From an uncultured Acidobacteriaceae bacterium (GTDB lineage: Bacteria; Acidobacteriota; Terriglobia; Terriglobales; Acidobacteriaceae): a stretch of 64,000 nt of DNA. The translations under genes were made by a program, and so were the position numbers. How positions within the stretch are numbered: position 1 is the stretch's first letter; each line of letters starts with the position of its first letter. The notes under the pieces are model-generated. The model did not search any database and was not told the origin of the DNA. It saw only the letters and a program-made list of their open reading frames with translations. Positions 27,543-38,445 of this stretch are shown here, piece by piece. Where the stretch lies: positions 124,001-188,000 of the forward strand of contig CALFMO010000032.1 of NCBI GenBank assembly GCA_937879855.1. Reading direction: 5' to 3'.

Positions 27543-29335
27543 GCTGCCTCCTTGATCTTGTGCAGTTGATTCACGGCTGGCTTTTCGATCGTCTGAACTT
27601 TGCCCGATGGCCAGCGAATCACCGCCTTTTGGATCTGCGCATTCTTCCCCAAACCGAAATGCAGGCGGCGATCATTTTCTGAAGCAAATCCGCAGCCGCC
27701 GGAAACCTCTTGCACTTGCTGCTGGCCGTTCCAAAATAACGTGACTCGGGCGCCGATTGCGCTGCGGTTGCTGGTAGTTCCTTCCAGCTCAAATTCAATC
27801 CACTGGTTCTCGGGCGCGACCGTGTTCTTATAAACGAGCAACGGTCCATTCTGGTTGGCAACGACAACGTCCAGCACTCCACGATTCCACAAATCCACCA
27901 GCGCCACGGAACGACCATCATAGGTATCGGTAGCGCCGACCGCCTGCGCCACATCGACAAATTTCCCGGCGCCGTCGTTCAGCCAGACTCGCTTGGACTG
28001 GTAGCCTGACAAACTGCGCCCTTCGAATGCGGGCCAATTCTTCGCATCGCCGATGATGGTGCTGTTGCCGCCCGCCACCTTGGAAAAGTCGTACCAATAA
28101 CTTCGATTTCGATCGAGAGAGATGTAGCCATTTGTCAGATACAAGTCGAGTGTCCCATCATTGTTCAAGTCGCCGAACTGCCCGCCAAAGCTCCATCCGC
28201 CCAGTTCCACGCCAAAGTCCCGCGCCAGATTCTGATACTGAATCGTGTCGCCCGCCGTGCCTTCCTTTGGCACCCACAAATTGTTTCCCTGGATGAGAAT
28301 GCCGTCCTCGGAAATGTTGGAAACGTACACCGCGTACCGGCCCTGGTTGAGGATATCGCCAAACGCAGCATTCATGCCGCTTTTCGGGATGAAGCCAACA
28401 CCGGTCTTTTCGCCAACCTCGTGAAAGCGTTTCCCGTCGTTGAAGTAGAGTTCCGCCACCCCATAGTCATTTGCGATAAACAAATCCGGATGGCCCGTCC
28501 CGCGCAAGTCTGCGGCGGCGGCGGCCAATGCCCATCGCCGGCTGTCGATGCCGACTTTCCCGCTGACCTCCTCAAATTTGCCATTGCCGAGATTGTGAAA
28601 CAGATACTTTCGTCCGCCATTCTTGGCGTATTCAAAACTCTCGGGCATGATGCGCGTAGTCGTGAGATGCCAGAGATCAATGTCTTCGGAATAATATCCT
28701 CCGACAAAAAGATCGAGGAGTCCATCGCCGTCGTAATCGAACCAGATAGCCGTGTTCGCGTTGATCCAGGACGGCAATCCAGCCTGCTCAGTGACGCGCG
28801 TGAAACTGTGTCCGTGATCGTTATGGAATAATTCCGGACGTCCCCACTTGATCAGAAAAAGATCTTCATACCCGTCATTATCGAAGTCTCCCCAAACCGC
28901 GCCCATCGAAACTCCGGTGCCTTGCTGGTTGACGTCGGCAATTCCCATCTCGCTCGCCACATCTTTGAAAGTTCCGTCGTGCATATTTCGATATAGGGCA
29001 TTCTTGCTTCCGATCGCACTGTTGGTCACGTAGATGTCGGGCCAGCCGTCGCGATCGAAATCGACGATCGAGACCGACGCGCCCATCGACGCAACCTCAG
29101 GCATGATCGGATCCAGCTTGGAATCGAGCTTGGGCGAATGATGCACAAAATTGATGCCGGCAGCATGGGAAACTTCTTCAAGATAGAAACCGTGGCGTGC
29201 CAGCGCTGTCTTGGCGTCGACCTTCGCTCGGTCGCTGCCACGGCCCCCCGAGACGCGTTTCATGACCAGAGGGGTGGCCAACAGCGCCACAAAAAACAGA
29301 ACCAGAAAGCCCTTTGCAACGCGGTTGCCTGTCAT
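27539..29335 (-). CDS. CRTAC1/ASPIC-UnbV FG-GAP propeller protein (second copy)
   Basis: The protein has 598 residues. An N-terminal signal-anchor (GFLVLFFVALLATPLVM) has no lipobox Cys, so it is either anchored or cleaved. FG-GAP/VCBS blades follow (IVDFDRDGWPDIYVTN, WGDFDNDGYEDLFLIK, WFDYDGDGLLDLFVGG, FGDLNNDGTLDLYLTN). The ASPIC/UnbV end is TSNRSAIGARVTLFWNGQQQVQEVSGGCGFASENDRRLHFGLG and IRWPSGKVQTI. It overlaps the genes on both sides by four bases, so it is translated within the operon chain. The biochemical role of these propellers is unknown. Ca-binding extracellular scaffolds are the usual assumption. Confidence 0.92.
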   Translation of the reverse strand: MTGNRVAKGFLVLFFVALLATPLVMKRVSGGRGSDRAKVDAKTALARHGFYLEEVSHAAGINFVHHSPKLDSKLDPIMPEVASMGASVSIVDFDRDGWPDIYVTNSAIGSKNALYRNMHDGTFKDVASEMGIADVNQQGTGVSMGAVWGDFDNDGYEDLFLIKWGRPELFHNDHGHSFTRVTEQAGLPSWINANTAIWFDYDGDGLLDLFVGGYYSEDIDLWHLTTTRIMPESFEYAKNGGRKYLFHNLGNGKFEEVSGKVGIDSRRWALAAAAADLRGTGHPDLFIANDYGVAELYFNDGKRFHEVGEKTGVGFIPKSGMNAAFGDILNQGRYAVYVSNISEDGILIQGNNLWVPKEGTAGDTIQYQNLARDFGVELGGWSFGGQFGDLNNDGTLDLYLTNGYISLDRNRSYWYDFSKVAGGNSTIIGDAKNWPAFEGRSLSGYQSKRVWLNDGAGKFVDVAQAVGATDTYDGRSVALVDLWNRGVLDVVVANQNGPLLVYKNTVAPENQWIEFELEGTTSNRSAIGARVTLFWNGQQQVQEVSGGCGFASENDRRLHFGLGKNAQIQKAVIRWPSGKVQTIEKPAVNQLHKIKEAA

Positions 29336-32300
29336 TTCCCATTCTCATCCCTGAGCGCGTTCTTGAACACTTCAGGCGTGACGTAGCGCGTCTGATAGGT
29401 CTGCCAATCCTCAGGATGATGGCGATACACCCACTCATCTTCCAGCCTACTGGGCGGCGTCGTGTACTGGTTCTTGGCATGATACGGCAACGGCAGCACG
29501 GTCTTGCCAAAGGTAGAGTTGTAATCGCCGTCCTTGATCCAGCCATCGCCGGCGATGATGTAATCGCGCACCCAACCTGCCGGCGGAGGCGGTTGCTCCG
29601 CAAAACGGAACGTCATTTCATCGCCGGAGTTCATGATGACGTAACGATCGTCCACGCGCGCCAGCAGTTCGCGTACGTCGCCATAGCGCGTGTAGTAGCC
29701 GACCAGATCGCGCCAGCGTTGTTTCGATCCCTCAAGTTGGTTGTAGTCCGGGATTTCCGGCGAAGAGAAATTCGCCTGGTTCATCACCGAATATCCCCGA
29801 AAATGAAGGTCTGCCACAGACGGATCAATGTGCGTGACCTTCAGCTTAGTATCGGGTAGACCTCGCGCCCACTCGATAGAGTCCCAGTAAATCTCAAGAT
29901 TGGTTCGAAGACGCACGCGATGCGGCGTCCCCGGACGAAAAACGTTAGTGAGATCGAACAAACATATTTTCTTGCGGCCAGCCGGAAAACCCAAGCTCGC
30001 TTTCGCGACCACCCAGCCCCCGCGACCGTCCGACACTTCCAGGCTCAACCCGTGGGCCGAGTCGTGGTGGCCCTGGCTAATCGCGACATTGATCGACGAG
30101 TCCGTAGGATGCATCCAGCCCTTGGCGATCAGGTAGAGTGGACCACTCGTGGGTGCGTTGTCGCCGAGATCAACCTCAACGTAATGATCGCGTGTGACCC
30201 CTTGATATTGGCCGCGACCGAAAGTATCCAGGTATTTTCCGTCCAGCGTGCTGACAATGTCGGTCACATCCTGACCGTTGTCATCGACTGCACGCGCAAT
30301 CTTCTGCCGGGTGGCAACGGTCGTGATCGCAAGTTTCGCGGGTGGAATCACAAACCGCTCGTCGACGAAAACGTCCGTCCCCGCCGGATGGTCAACCGTC
30401 ATGAGCGCAAGAGAATCGTAATAATAGGTCTCCCACAGTTCGGCCGTAATGCGAAGATCGTAAAAACCATCGTGCGGCACGAGTTCATCGTGCCCGATTT
30501 TGTACCACTCTTCGGTCGCTTCCACGCGTGCCGTACCCAGAGTGTTGATGCGCAATCCGATCGCGGAACTCCATGGGACGGCGTCCTTTACAAACTCGAC
30601 TTGCTTGCCGTCATAAGCAAACAGGTAGGGACAAGAACCCTTGATGCGCTGCACCGTCACGATCTCTGTGTCAGCTTTGACGCCGAATTCAGCGCGGATC
30701 GACCCATTGGGCCAGAGCACGCGCACCACATCCGTGCTCGTCTGCTCGCCCAATCCAAAATGCACCTGGGGGCCGGTAATCGGTTGCATCTGCACCAGCA
30801 AGCCAGAGCGGATTTCCATTTCGCCGCCAATGCCGAACGGGTTGATGCGCTGGTCGCCGGTAGCCTGTGCGGCGTGGGGCCGAATTACTTGCCAGTGATA
30901 ATTCTTTGACCCGTGATTGACGCCATCGAGCACCTGTCCGTCCGCAGAAACGGCCAGCAGATCGAGCCTGCCCTCGCCCGTCAGATCGGCCACGTCAAAG
31001 GCTGCGGCGAGCGGAACTGGCTGGTTCAGCAGAACGAACTTTCCTTGTTCGTCTCCAAGCCATACCAGCGGAGCAGCAATGCCAGAGACAGGCGCCGACG
31101 GCGATAGCAGCAAATCGAGCGCCCCGTTGTTATCCAAATCCGCCACGCGCAGGCGGACGTCACTGGCAAGGTAGTTGTTGGCATTCGGAACGCGCGCGAC
31201 TTCGCCGATATCCCAGTCGCCTTCGTCCTTGGGTGAAATCCGCACGATCGCGCCGTCGACCTGCACCGCAACCAGATCAAGGACGCCGTCATTGTCCACA
31301 TCCGCTGCCGCAATCGCCTTCACCAATGACGAATTCGCGGGGAAGGCTCGCTCACGAAATTGGCCGGACCGCTCGTTGACAAATATGTGAAGGCGTCCTG
31401 CGCTATCGATGATGGACGCATCGGGATTGCCGTCCCCATCGAGATCGGCCCAGGCAAATCCACGCAGACCGGAGACTCCGGCGAAGGGATGAATCGCCGT
31501 AAAGGTGCCGTCGCCGTTGTTTCTTAAGACCAACGGCGCGCCTTCGCTCGCCCCCAGAACGACGTCGAGATCGCCATCTGCCTCAATGTCAACGGCCCAC
31601 GCACCGGTATAGCGCCCATTGATCACGGATTTCGGCAGTTTGGTCTGCGCGGTCACATCAATAAATTTGGTGGGGCTGTCTTGGCGGAAGAAACGCACGC
31701 CACCCGCACCCGCAAGAACCAGGTCCGTCTTGAAATCGTAGTTGAAGTCTATTTGCAAAACTCCCTCCGGCGACGGCGGAGTCGCAGAAGGGCCGCCGGG
31801 AAAGGGAAGCGTTGGCCCGCTAGCCAAATGCAATTCGTGCCCATTTGCCTCGGCAGCAACGGGGGCGCCCGTGCTCCCCAGCTGAATGGCCCCAACCCAA
31901 TTCCAATGACGGTTGCCGGCATCGCCCAGTGGTTTGGGATCAAATCGCAGAGCCAGGTCAGGCGGAGCCGGCTTGAAAATCGGCTGCCCCAATCGCAGAA
32001 AATGCATGAAAGGCTGCGCTTCCTCCCCGGCCGGCGCCTTTATGACCGAAAGACTTTGGCGGTACTCGGGAACACGCATGAGCACGTTACGCAGAAAGGT
32101 GGTTCGGGTGGCAGCCGCGTGCAAATCTGTGCCGGCGGCCGCAGCCTGCACTGCTGTAAGCTGCTGCTGTACCTCGGGCGGCCACGCCGACGATCGGGCG
32201 CTAATCTCAGCCACCGCAGATTTCAAAGTGGCGGAATCTCCGCGCTTCGCAGCAACCCGGCTCAACTCGAGCAAGGCCGCCAGATTGTCTGGCTGCGCCG

Positions 32301-32904
32301 CCAGAATCTTTTGCAAGACCTGCTGCACGTCGGTTTCGCCGTTGGTATCACCTTGCCGTTCGATTTCTTCCGCAAGGGCATAAGCGGCCCGCAGGTTCTT
32401 GGGGTTCAACTCTGTGGCCTTGCGCAGGTCGGCAATCGCTTGCGCGGAATTGCCGCGTTCGCCCTCGAGAAGTCCCATTAAATAGTAGATCTGATCATTT
32501 TGAGGGGCCAGATCGCGCGCGCGATCCAGCCTTTGCGCCGACGCATCATAGTTTCGCTGTCGCAACGCCAGCACTCCCCAGTTTCCCCATCCTGCAGGTT
32601 CGGCGGGTACGAGTTGAGTTACTTCCGAAAGCTTGCTCTCGGCGTGGACGTCATCGCCAACCTGCAGCGCTGCCAATCCGACATAGAACGCCGAAACCAC
32701 GTCCGCATAAGCCTTGGTTCCTTTTTCAGGCAGCTTCGCGCTCGTATGGCATCCGGGCAGTGAGAACACAAAGCTCCCGAGTATGACCAGCGCCGCCATG
32801 CGTCGACCAGAGACTAATTGCTCGGCACGCCGCTCCAACGCACGGCTCCAACCGCGAAACGCGTCAATGTACATTACGAACGAACCCCCATCCGAAATGG
32901 ACAT
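29332..32904 (-). CDS. Giant TPR + FG-GAP + ASPIC lipoprotein (first copy)
   Basis: The ATG chosen at 32904 begins eight bases after the previous stop. The frame is open to 32964, and the later ATGs at 32874 and 32799 are also possible. The lipoprotein signal is MAALVILGSFVFSLPGC. TPR units span roughly residues 65-260 (WGNWGVLALRQRNYDASAQRL, DQIYYLMGLLEGERGNSAQAI, NLRAAYALAEEIERQGD). FG-GAP blades follow (DIEADGDLDVVLGAS, WADLDGDGNPDASIID, AADVDNDGVLDLVAVQ), then ASPIC-like LLVQMQPITGPQVHFGLGEQ. A unique ~450-residue C-terminal region (CPYLFAYDGKQVEFVKDAVPWSSAIGL ... DDRYVIMNSGDEMTFRFAEQ) I cannot name. At 1190 residues it is the largest product of the unit and a likely surface scaffold. Confidence 0.9.
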   Translation of the reverse strand: MSISDGGSFVMYIDAFRGWSRALERRAEQLVSGRRMAALVILGSFVFSLPGCHTSAKLPEKGTKAYADVVSAFYVGLAALQVGDDVHAESKLSEVTQLVPAEPAGWGNWGVLALRQRNYDASAQRLDRARDLAPQNDQIYYLMGLLEGERGNSAQAIADLRKATELNPKNLRAAYALAEEIERQGDTNGETDVQQVLQKILAAQPDNLAALLELSRVAAKRGDSATLKSAVAEISARSSAWPPEVQQQLTAVQAAAAGTDLHAAATRTTFLRNVLMRVPEYRQSLSVIKAPAGEEAQPFMHFLRLGQPIFKPAPPDLALRFDPKPLGDAGNRHWNWVGAIQLGSTGAPVAAEANGHELHLASGPTLPFPGGPSATPPSPEGVLQIDFNYDFKTDLVLAGAGGVRFFRQDSPTKFIDVTAQTKLPKSVINGRYTGAWAVDIEADGDLDVVLGASEGAPLVLRNNGDGTFTAIHPFAGVSGLRGFAWADLDGDGNPDASIIDSAGRLHIFVNERSGQFRERAFPANSSLVKAIAAADVDNDGVLDLVAVQVDGAIVRISPKDEGDWDIGEVARVPNANNYLASDVRLRVADLDNNGALDLLLSPSAPVSGIAAPLVWLGDEQGKFVLLNQPVPLAAAFDVADLTGEGRLDLLAVSADGQVLDGVNHGSKNYHWQVIRPHAAQATGDQRINPFGIGGEMEIRSGLLVQMQPITGPQVHFGLGEQTSTDVVRVLWPNGSIRAEFGVKADTEIVTVQRIKGSCPYLFAYDGKQVEFVKDAVPWSSAIGLRINTLGTARVEATEEWYKIGHDELVPHDGFYDLRITAELWETYYYDSLALMTVDHPAGTDVFVDERFVIPPAKLAITTVATRQKIARAVDDNGQDVTDIVSTLDGKYLDTFGRGQYQGVTRDHYVEVDLGDNAPTSGPLYLIAKGWMHPTDSSINVAISQGHHDSAHGLSLEVSDGRGGWVVAKASLGFPAGRKKICLFDLTNVFRPGTPHRVRLRTNLEIYWDSIEWARGLPDTKLKVTHIDPSVADLHFRGYSVMNQANFSSPEIPDYNQLEGSKQRWRDLVGYYTRYGDVRELLARVDDRYVIMNSGDEMTFRFAEQPPPPAGWVRDYIIAGDGWIKDGDYNSTFGKTVLPLPYHAKNQYTTPPSRLEDEWVYRHHPEDWQTYQTRYVTPEVFKNALRDENGK

Positions 32905-32911
32905 CGCATTC

Positions 32912-33514
32912 TCAGTTGACACGTTCCGCCTTGCCTGCCAACGACGACGCGTTGGCTGCACCATTTTCGTTGCCTAGTTGCGCGTTCCTGCGTCGCCTTA
33001 CGCGCGAGATTCCACGGAACCACAAAAACGCCACCAGGAGAAACGGCAACAGAAAAAATAAAAGGTCCCACCGGCCGAACCCCGGCGGAGTCACTAACAC
33101 TTGCGCAGTAGCCTCACCGCTCCCCTGCGCACTCTGCACCACAAGATGCACGCGCCACAACTCCTGCCTGTCGAACGCGGCCGTGGCGTTGTATTGCACC
33201 TGCCCACGCGACTTCACTCGTTGGGCTTCATAAAACTCTTCAGGCAACCTGCCAGTCAGCGGCTGCACGCCAATTCTTATCTTCAGATCGCTGGGAATCG
33301 CGCCGCCCGGCGACGGTTGCACGAAAACGTAAAACGCTCCCGTACCCACATCGGGATGAGTCCAGAGAGCAACTATACAGGGCCCGACTTTTTGGTTCTC
33401 GATGATAGGGAAGGGAGGTCCGTTATGGGCGCTGGCCGCGGCCGGCAACATCAGCGCGAGTGCAACCAGTATCCCAACCGAGATTTCTCTTCTGCGGGTA
33501 CGGAGATTTAGCAT
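32912..33514 (-). CDS. Secreted protein with C-terminal membrane anchor, 200 residues
   Basis: A signal peptide (VGILVALALMLPAAASA) is followed by HNGPPFPIIENQKVGPCIVALWTHPDVGTGAFYVF, a beta-rich periplasmic domain (~residues 30-145). A single C-terminal helix (WDLLFFLLPFLLVAFLWFRGI) and a basic cytoplasmic tail complete it. I do not recognise a named family, but the domain recalls small Ig-like partners found with FixH/CcoG-type genes. It lies between the 4Fe-4S protein and the giant lipoprotein, 40 bases and 7 bases away respectively. It could dock extracytoplasmic partners at the membrane. Confidence 0.8.
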   Translation of the reverse strand: MLNLRTRRREISVGILVALALMLPAAASAHNGPPFPIIENQKVGPCIVALWTHPDVGTGAFYVFVQPSPGGAIPSDLKIRIGVQPLTGRLPEEFYEAQRVKSRGQVQYNATAAFDRQELWRVHLVVQSAQGSGEATAQVLVTPPGFGRWDLLFFLLPFLLVAFLWFRGISRVRRRRNAQLGNENGAANASSLAGKAERVN

Positions 33515-33554
33515 CTTTCAGCGAGCACCACCACGACACAATAGCGTCAAACGA

Positions 33555-35111
<1,557 letters not shown>

Positions 35112-35418
35112 TCGCCCGCCATCTGAAAGTTCAAACGCGCTTGATAGCGCCCAGGTTGTTCTTCCTTCGCATCTGCGAACACGGGACCCATGCCCGCATG
35201 CGACATGTCCGCTTCCACCACGATGCGCGCTCCCGTAATCGCTTTGCCGACTGCATCGGCCAACTTAAAAGTGAATGTTGTGATGCCGACACGCGCCGGC
35301 GCAGGGGAGATCTCGTGCTCAACTGTGACCAAATCCGGCGATGCTGCCGGTCGGGAACAGCCGGCTATCAGCAGAGTTGCCGCGCACAAAAAGCCCACTA
35401 GAACTCGACAAGACACTC

Positions 35419-36021
35419 TTAGGCGGCTTTGGGCAGAGCGTGGCGGCCCCACTCGCACGTGCAAGCCGCGTTCCCCTCTTCACCCACTGGCGGAAACATG
35501 TGGTAATACATTCCGATCACCATCGGAATGAACACGATCGAGTTGTAAAAGAGGTGGAGTTCAACCCGCGGAAAAACCAGTTGCAGGACGCTGCAGGGCA
35601 CCGGCTTACCCCAGAAATTGTGGTGAAAGGTCGCCTGCCAGATCAGCAAAAAATGCTCGATGTGGTGCCAGAACTGAATCCAAAACGCCACCATCCACCA
35701 GGTATGCGAAACGCCGGTAAAGCCCTTGCGGAATATCCAAATGCCAATCAGCATGACCAGCGCATAACCGTAATGCAGTGTTTCTGTCTGGATCAGCCAG
35801 GGATAAAACAATCCAAGTAGCCCCAGAGCCTTTGGCCTCGGCCAGCCCATGACATAAATCTGATAGGCCTGAACCAGGTGCTCCGCCCAATGCCCCAGCA
35901 CAATCACCATGAAGATCTGAAGCGCACGCTCATGCCAGCGCGTGTTGAGCTTTTCGGAAAGGCTTGGGCTCGTGCTTGGCGCAGTACAAACGTCGGGAAC
36001 CGCAGGATGAGAAATTGCCAT
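35419..36021 (-). CDS. Histidine-rich polytopic membrane protein, unknown family
   Basis: The product is about 200 residues. The ATG at 36021 follows GGGGAGACGG. The frame opens six codons further up. It has four or five membrane helices with striking histidines: VIVLGHWAEHLVQAYQIYV, FWIQFWHHIEHFLLIWQATFHHNFWG, and RVELHLFYNSIVFIPMVIGMYYHM. Paired intramembrane histidines of this kind could ligate heme b or copper. I cannot name a family. It is the first gene after the palindrome at 36049-36068 and therefore the probable start of the operon proper. Confidence 0.82.
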   Translation of the reverse strand: MAISHPAVPDVCTAPSTSPSLSEKLNTRWHERALQIFMVIVLGHWAEHLVQAYQIYVMGWPRPKALGLLGLFYPWLIQTETLHYGYALVMLIGIWIFRKGFTGVSHTWWMVAFWIQFWHHIEHFLLIWQATFHHNFWGKPVPCSVLQLVFPRVELHLFYNSIVFIPMVIGMYYHMFPPVGEEGNAACTCEWGRHALPKAA

Positions 36022-36048
36022 TACCGTCTCCCCAGACACTTCCTAGAA

Positions 36049-36068
36049 AATGTGATCACGATCACATT
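36049..36068. promoter_or_regulatory. Crp/Fnr-like palindrome upstream of the redox operon
   Basis: AATGTGATC-AC-GATCACATT has two perfect 9-base arms and contains TGTGA-N6-TCACA, the Crp/HcpR-type consensus core. It ends 28 bases before the ATG at 36021. A TATAAT on the minus strand at 36100-36095 would place the site about +20 to +39, which suggests repression. With no other -10 visible, activation cannot be excluded. Similar cores lie at 48960, 49375 and 53290. Confidence 0.7.
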
Positions 36069-36128
36069 GCGCCCCATGCTGGGTCAATAGTGAAATTATA
36101 TTAGTGCCGTCTCTGCCCGGTGCCTGCT

Positions 36129-37700
36129 TCAAAAATGCAGGTTAGTCTCCAGGAAGATAAGCTGCCCGTTCGGGTTTTTCGGATAAATCGACGCAATCAC
36201 GCCTTTGCCCCAGGCATGGCCATAATAAAGAGTGGCGGCGAGGTATCGCGTGAGTGGATAGTCGGCGCTGAGGTCCCAAACATTGGCTAAGCCTCGGTTG
36301 CCATTGCTTGGCCGGCCAGTATAGCCAAACGTCTGAGGCTGAAATGCACCCCCTCCCAGATACCAGAAATCGGAGGCGCTCGCCAGCCGCAGCGCGTGCA
36401 CTTCGCTGCGTAACCCCAGCTTCGAAGTTGGCCGCAGGTTCAGCGTCCCGTACAAGTCCTCGTTATTCATCATATTGTAGAAAGGGAAGCGCGCGTACTG
36501 GCGCGGGGTCGTCAGCACCTGAAAGAACGTACCGTGATGCGAGTCCTTGGCGTTCCCGTCGCCGCTGCCGTACGAATATCCCGCGCTCAACCAAGGCTTT
36601 AGAGCTTTGACAGGTGGCTGCCATCCGGCTTCACCCACGAACGAGCCGGCACGTTGCGTCAGATTGCCCCAGGAACCGGTCTGCACCGCCCCCCAAACCA
36701 GGAAGTCGAACTTGCCGCTGTTAGTGGTGTTGACTACGTGCGCGTAATCCGCGCCCCAGGTTGCGATCTCAATTTTGCCGATGTCAGCCGCGCGAATCGG
36801 GGCAGGACGGTTATCCGTCTTCAGAATCCGCGTGCGGTGATCGATGTAGCCCAGCGCGAATACGCGCAGTTCTCCCGCGTTCTGCCGCGTATTGACCGAG
36901 CGGGTGTAGGCGCCATAGTAGGTGTCCACATTCAGTTCGTCCATTCCCTTGACTTGAAACACTCCTTCGGTGGGCCGCGCGCCGAAGAAAGTAAAATTAT
37001 TCTGCCCTGAGTTCGCCGAGAGTTGGACTCCGTCATAAGTTCTCTGCACGGCGGCAAAAGCGAAATTCGAAATCAGCCGGCTCGAAATGCGAGTCTGAAT
37101 CACCGTCGCCAATAACGGATCTTTGGGCGTGACCTCAAGCCCGTCGAAATATTCGAAGCGGCCCAGTTTCAAACCGGCTGGTCCAAGATGCTTGAAGTTC
37201 ACAAACGCTTGCTTCACAAATCCATTCGCGACGTTGGTGTGATTATTGTTCGCCGCATAGTAGGTGCCGCCCAGTCCAAGTTGGCCCTGCGGGGCCGCTA
37301 CCACGGCGTTATTGGGCAAGCCGAGAATCGACGGCTGTTCTCCTTCGACAAACCAGTCAATGCGTTCGCCGGTTTGCCCGATGCCGACACGCAAAAGGGA
37401 ATCCCAGAAAGGGTAGTCGCTGTTGCCGGTCTTGCCCTCGAACCAGTTCCACCCTTCCGTGCGGGTGCGCCAATTGACCGAAATCTCAAGTGGCCCAATT
37501 TTGTGCTTCGCGGGCCGCGCTGGCTTCTGTGTAGAGTCCACGGCTGCTTGTCCGGCTGCGGGCGCAGCCGCCGACGTTGATGCCACCGCCGGTCTGGCTC
37601 CGGATTCCGAAGTTGCTGGCAAAGCGTTTTGGGCGAAGACAAATCCACCCAAGAAAAGAACCGTCCCCAAACCGACGCACGTTGCAAATGGCAATTTCAT
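36129..37700 (-). CDS. Alginate-export-like outer-membrane beta-barrel protein
   Basis: The protein has 523 residues. A signal peptide (FATCVGLGTVLFLGGFVFAQ) and an Ala/Pro-rich linker precede a barrel of the alginate_exp/porin type: ISVNWRTRTEGWNWFEGK, DSLLRVGIGQTGERIDWFVEGEQ, LKLGRFEYFDGLEV, LSADYPLTRYLAATLYYGHAWG. It ends with a terminal aromatic (LETNLHF), the usual Bam signal. It precedes the redox operon on the same strand with a ~107-base gap that contains the Crp/Fnr-like palindrome, so it may be a separate transcript. The substrate is unknown. Confidence 0.85.
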   Translation of the reverse strand: MKLPFATCVGLGTVLFLGGFVFAQNALPATSESGARPAVASTSAAAPAAGQAAVDSTQKPARPAKHKIGPLEISVNWRTRTEGWNWFEGKTGNSDYPFWDSLLRVGIGQTGERIDWFVEGEQPSILGLPNNAVVAAPQGQLGLGGTYYAANNNHTNVANGFVKQAFVNFKHLGPAGLKLGRFEYFDGLEVTPKDPLLATVIQTRISSRLISNFAFAAVQRTYDGVQLSANSGQNNFTFFGARPTEGVFQVKGMDELNVDTYYGAYTRSVNTRQNAGELRVFALGYIDHRTRILKTDNRPAPIRAADIGKIEIATWGADYAHVVNTTNSGKFDFLVWGAVQTGSWGNLTQRAGSFVGEAGWQPPVKALKPWLSAGYSYGSGDGNAKDSHHGTFFQVLTTPRQYARFPFYNMMNNEDLYGTLNLRPTSKLGLRSEVHALRLASASDFWYLGGGAFQPQTFGYTGRPSNGNRGLANVWDLSADYPLTRYLAATLYYGHAWGKGVIASIYPKNPNGQLIFLETNLHF

Positions 37701-37954
37701 ATCATCCCCAATCTGAGCGCTTTGCGAGAGTTGTCACGACGCCCGCAAGACACGCAGCCCACAGTTTTTTCCCGGTTACCCAGAAGTAAGTTCGCGGCCC
37801 AACCGGCGAACTCAATAGTTGTTGTTGAAAACACTCCCCCACAAATTAGTGAGGCATTCTGGGGTAGTCCTGGCGGCGGGTCAATAACCGATTCGTACTA
37901 GAGAGCCTCGTCGTAAGATTCTGCGCCGTAGTCGCACGCTTAAAAGGAAGAGAA

Positions 37955-38072
37955 AAGCCTTTAACCGCGAAGGCCGCTGAGGGAAGCCGCAAAGAACGCT
38001 GAGAAGCACAAAATCAAGATTTGCTCAGCGGCCTCAGCGGCTCTTCTCGGCGAACTCTGCGGTTAAAGGCTT
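37955..38072. repeat. 118-base inverted-repeat element
   Basis: Outer arms AAGCCTTTAACCGC (37955-37968) and GCGGTTAAAGGCTT (38059-38072) are perfect 14-base complements. Inside, GGCCGCTGAGG and CCTCAGCGG are also complementary. It fills the gap between two minus-strand units, after the stop of the 112-residue gene promoter side and before the porin start. The layout fits a dispersed palindromic repeat or small non-autonomous element. Confidence 0.7.
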
Positions 38073-38096
38073 CGCTGTTCGGGCCAGTATAGGGTT

Positions 38097-38435
38097 TCAA
38101 GCCTTGGGCGCCGCCGTGGGCTCTGCCCACGAACCGCAACGGCCTCGCATGCCTTGACGGAACTTCTCGCGTTCCTCAGGGGTCATCTTCTCCCAGCGTT
38201 CAATCATGCGCCGGCGCCAGTACATGTGCCTCCCCGGCCCGCCGCGAAATCCCCCGAACAGAATCTTGCTCAGAACCAGCAGGCCAACCGCTTGCCAGAA
38301 GGTGATCACATGCCACCCGAAGACTGCGGGCATCAGCCAGTTCCACAGCCGCAGGACCACAAAGCTAAACACGATTACAAACAGCACGGCAAACAATGCA
38401 AATTTCAATATTCTCAGGATCCGATTTCTTCTCAT
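38097..38435 (-). CDS. Small membrane protein, likely sigma-factor partner
   Basis: The product has about 112 residues. The ATG at 38435 follows GAGGAC. Two membrane helices (ILKFALFAVLFVIVFSFVVLRLW and VITFWQAVGLLVLSKILFGGF) lead to a basic tail with RRRMIERWEKMTPEEREKFRQGMRG. The last segment resembles the acidic/basic helical end of CpxP/Spy-like or RsgI-like partners (M-T-P-E-E-R-E-K-F). It starts 11 bases after the sigma-factor stop, so the two are co-transcribed. It may act as anti-sigma or envelope sensor. This is inference from position only. Confidence 0.75.
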   Translation of the reverse strand: MRRNRILRILKFALFAVLFVIVFSFVVLRLWNWLMPAVFGWHVITFWQAVGLLVLSKILFGGFRGGPGRHMYWRRRMIERWEKMTPEEREKFRQGMRGRCGSWAEPTAAPKA

Positions 38436-38445
38436 CGTTTTGTCC

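Noticed and set aside
29920..30909. A 329-residue plus-strand open frame opposite the giant lipoprotein
   Set aside because: It has no homology signal, and the opposite strand is securely coding (TPR, FG-GAP and ASPIC motifs).
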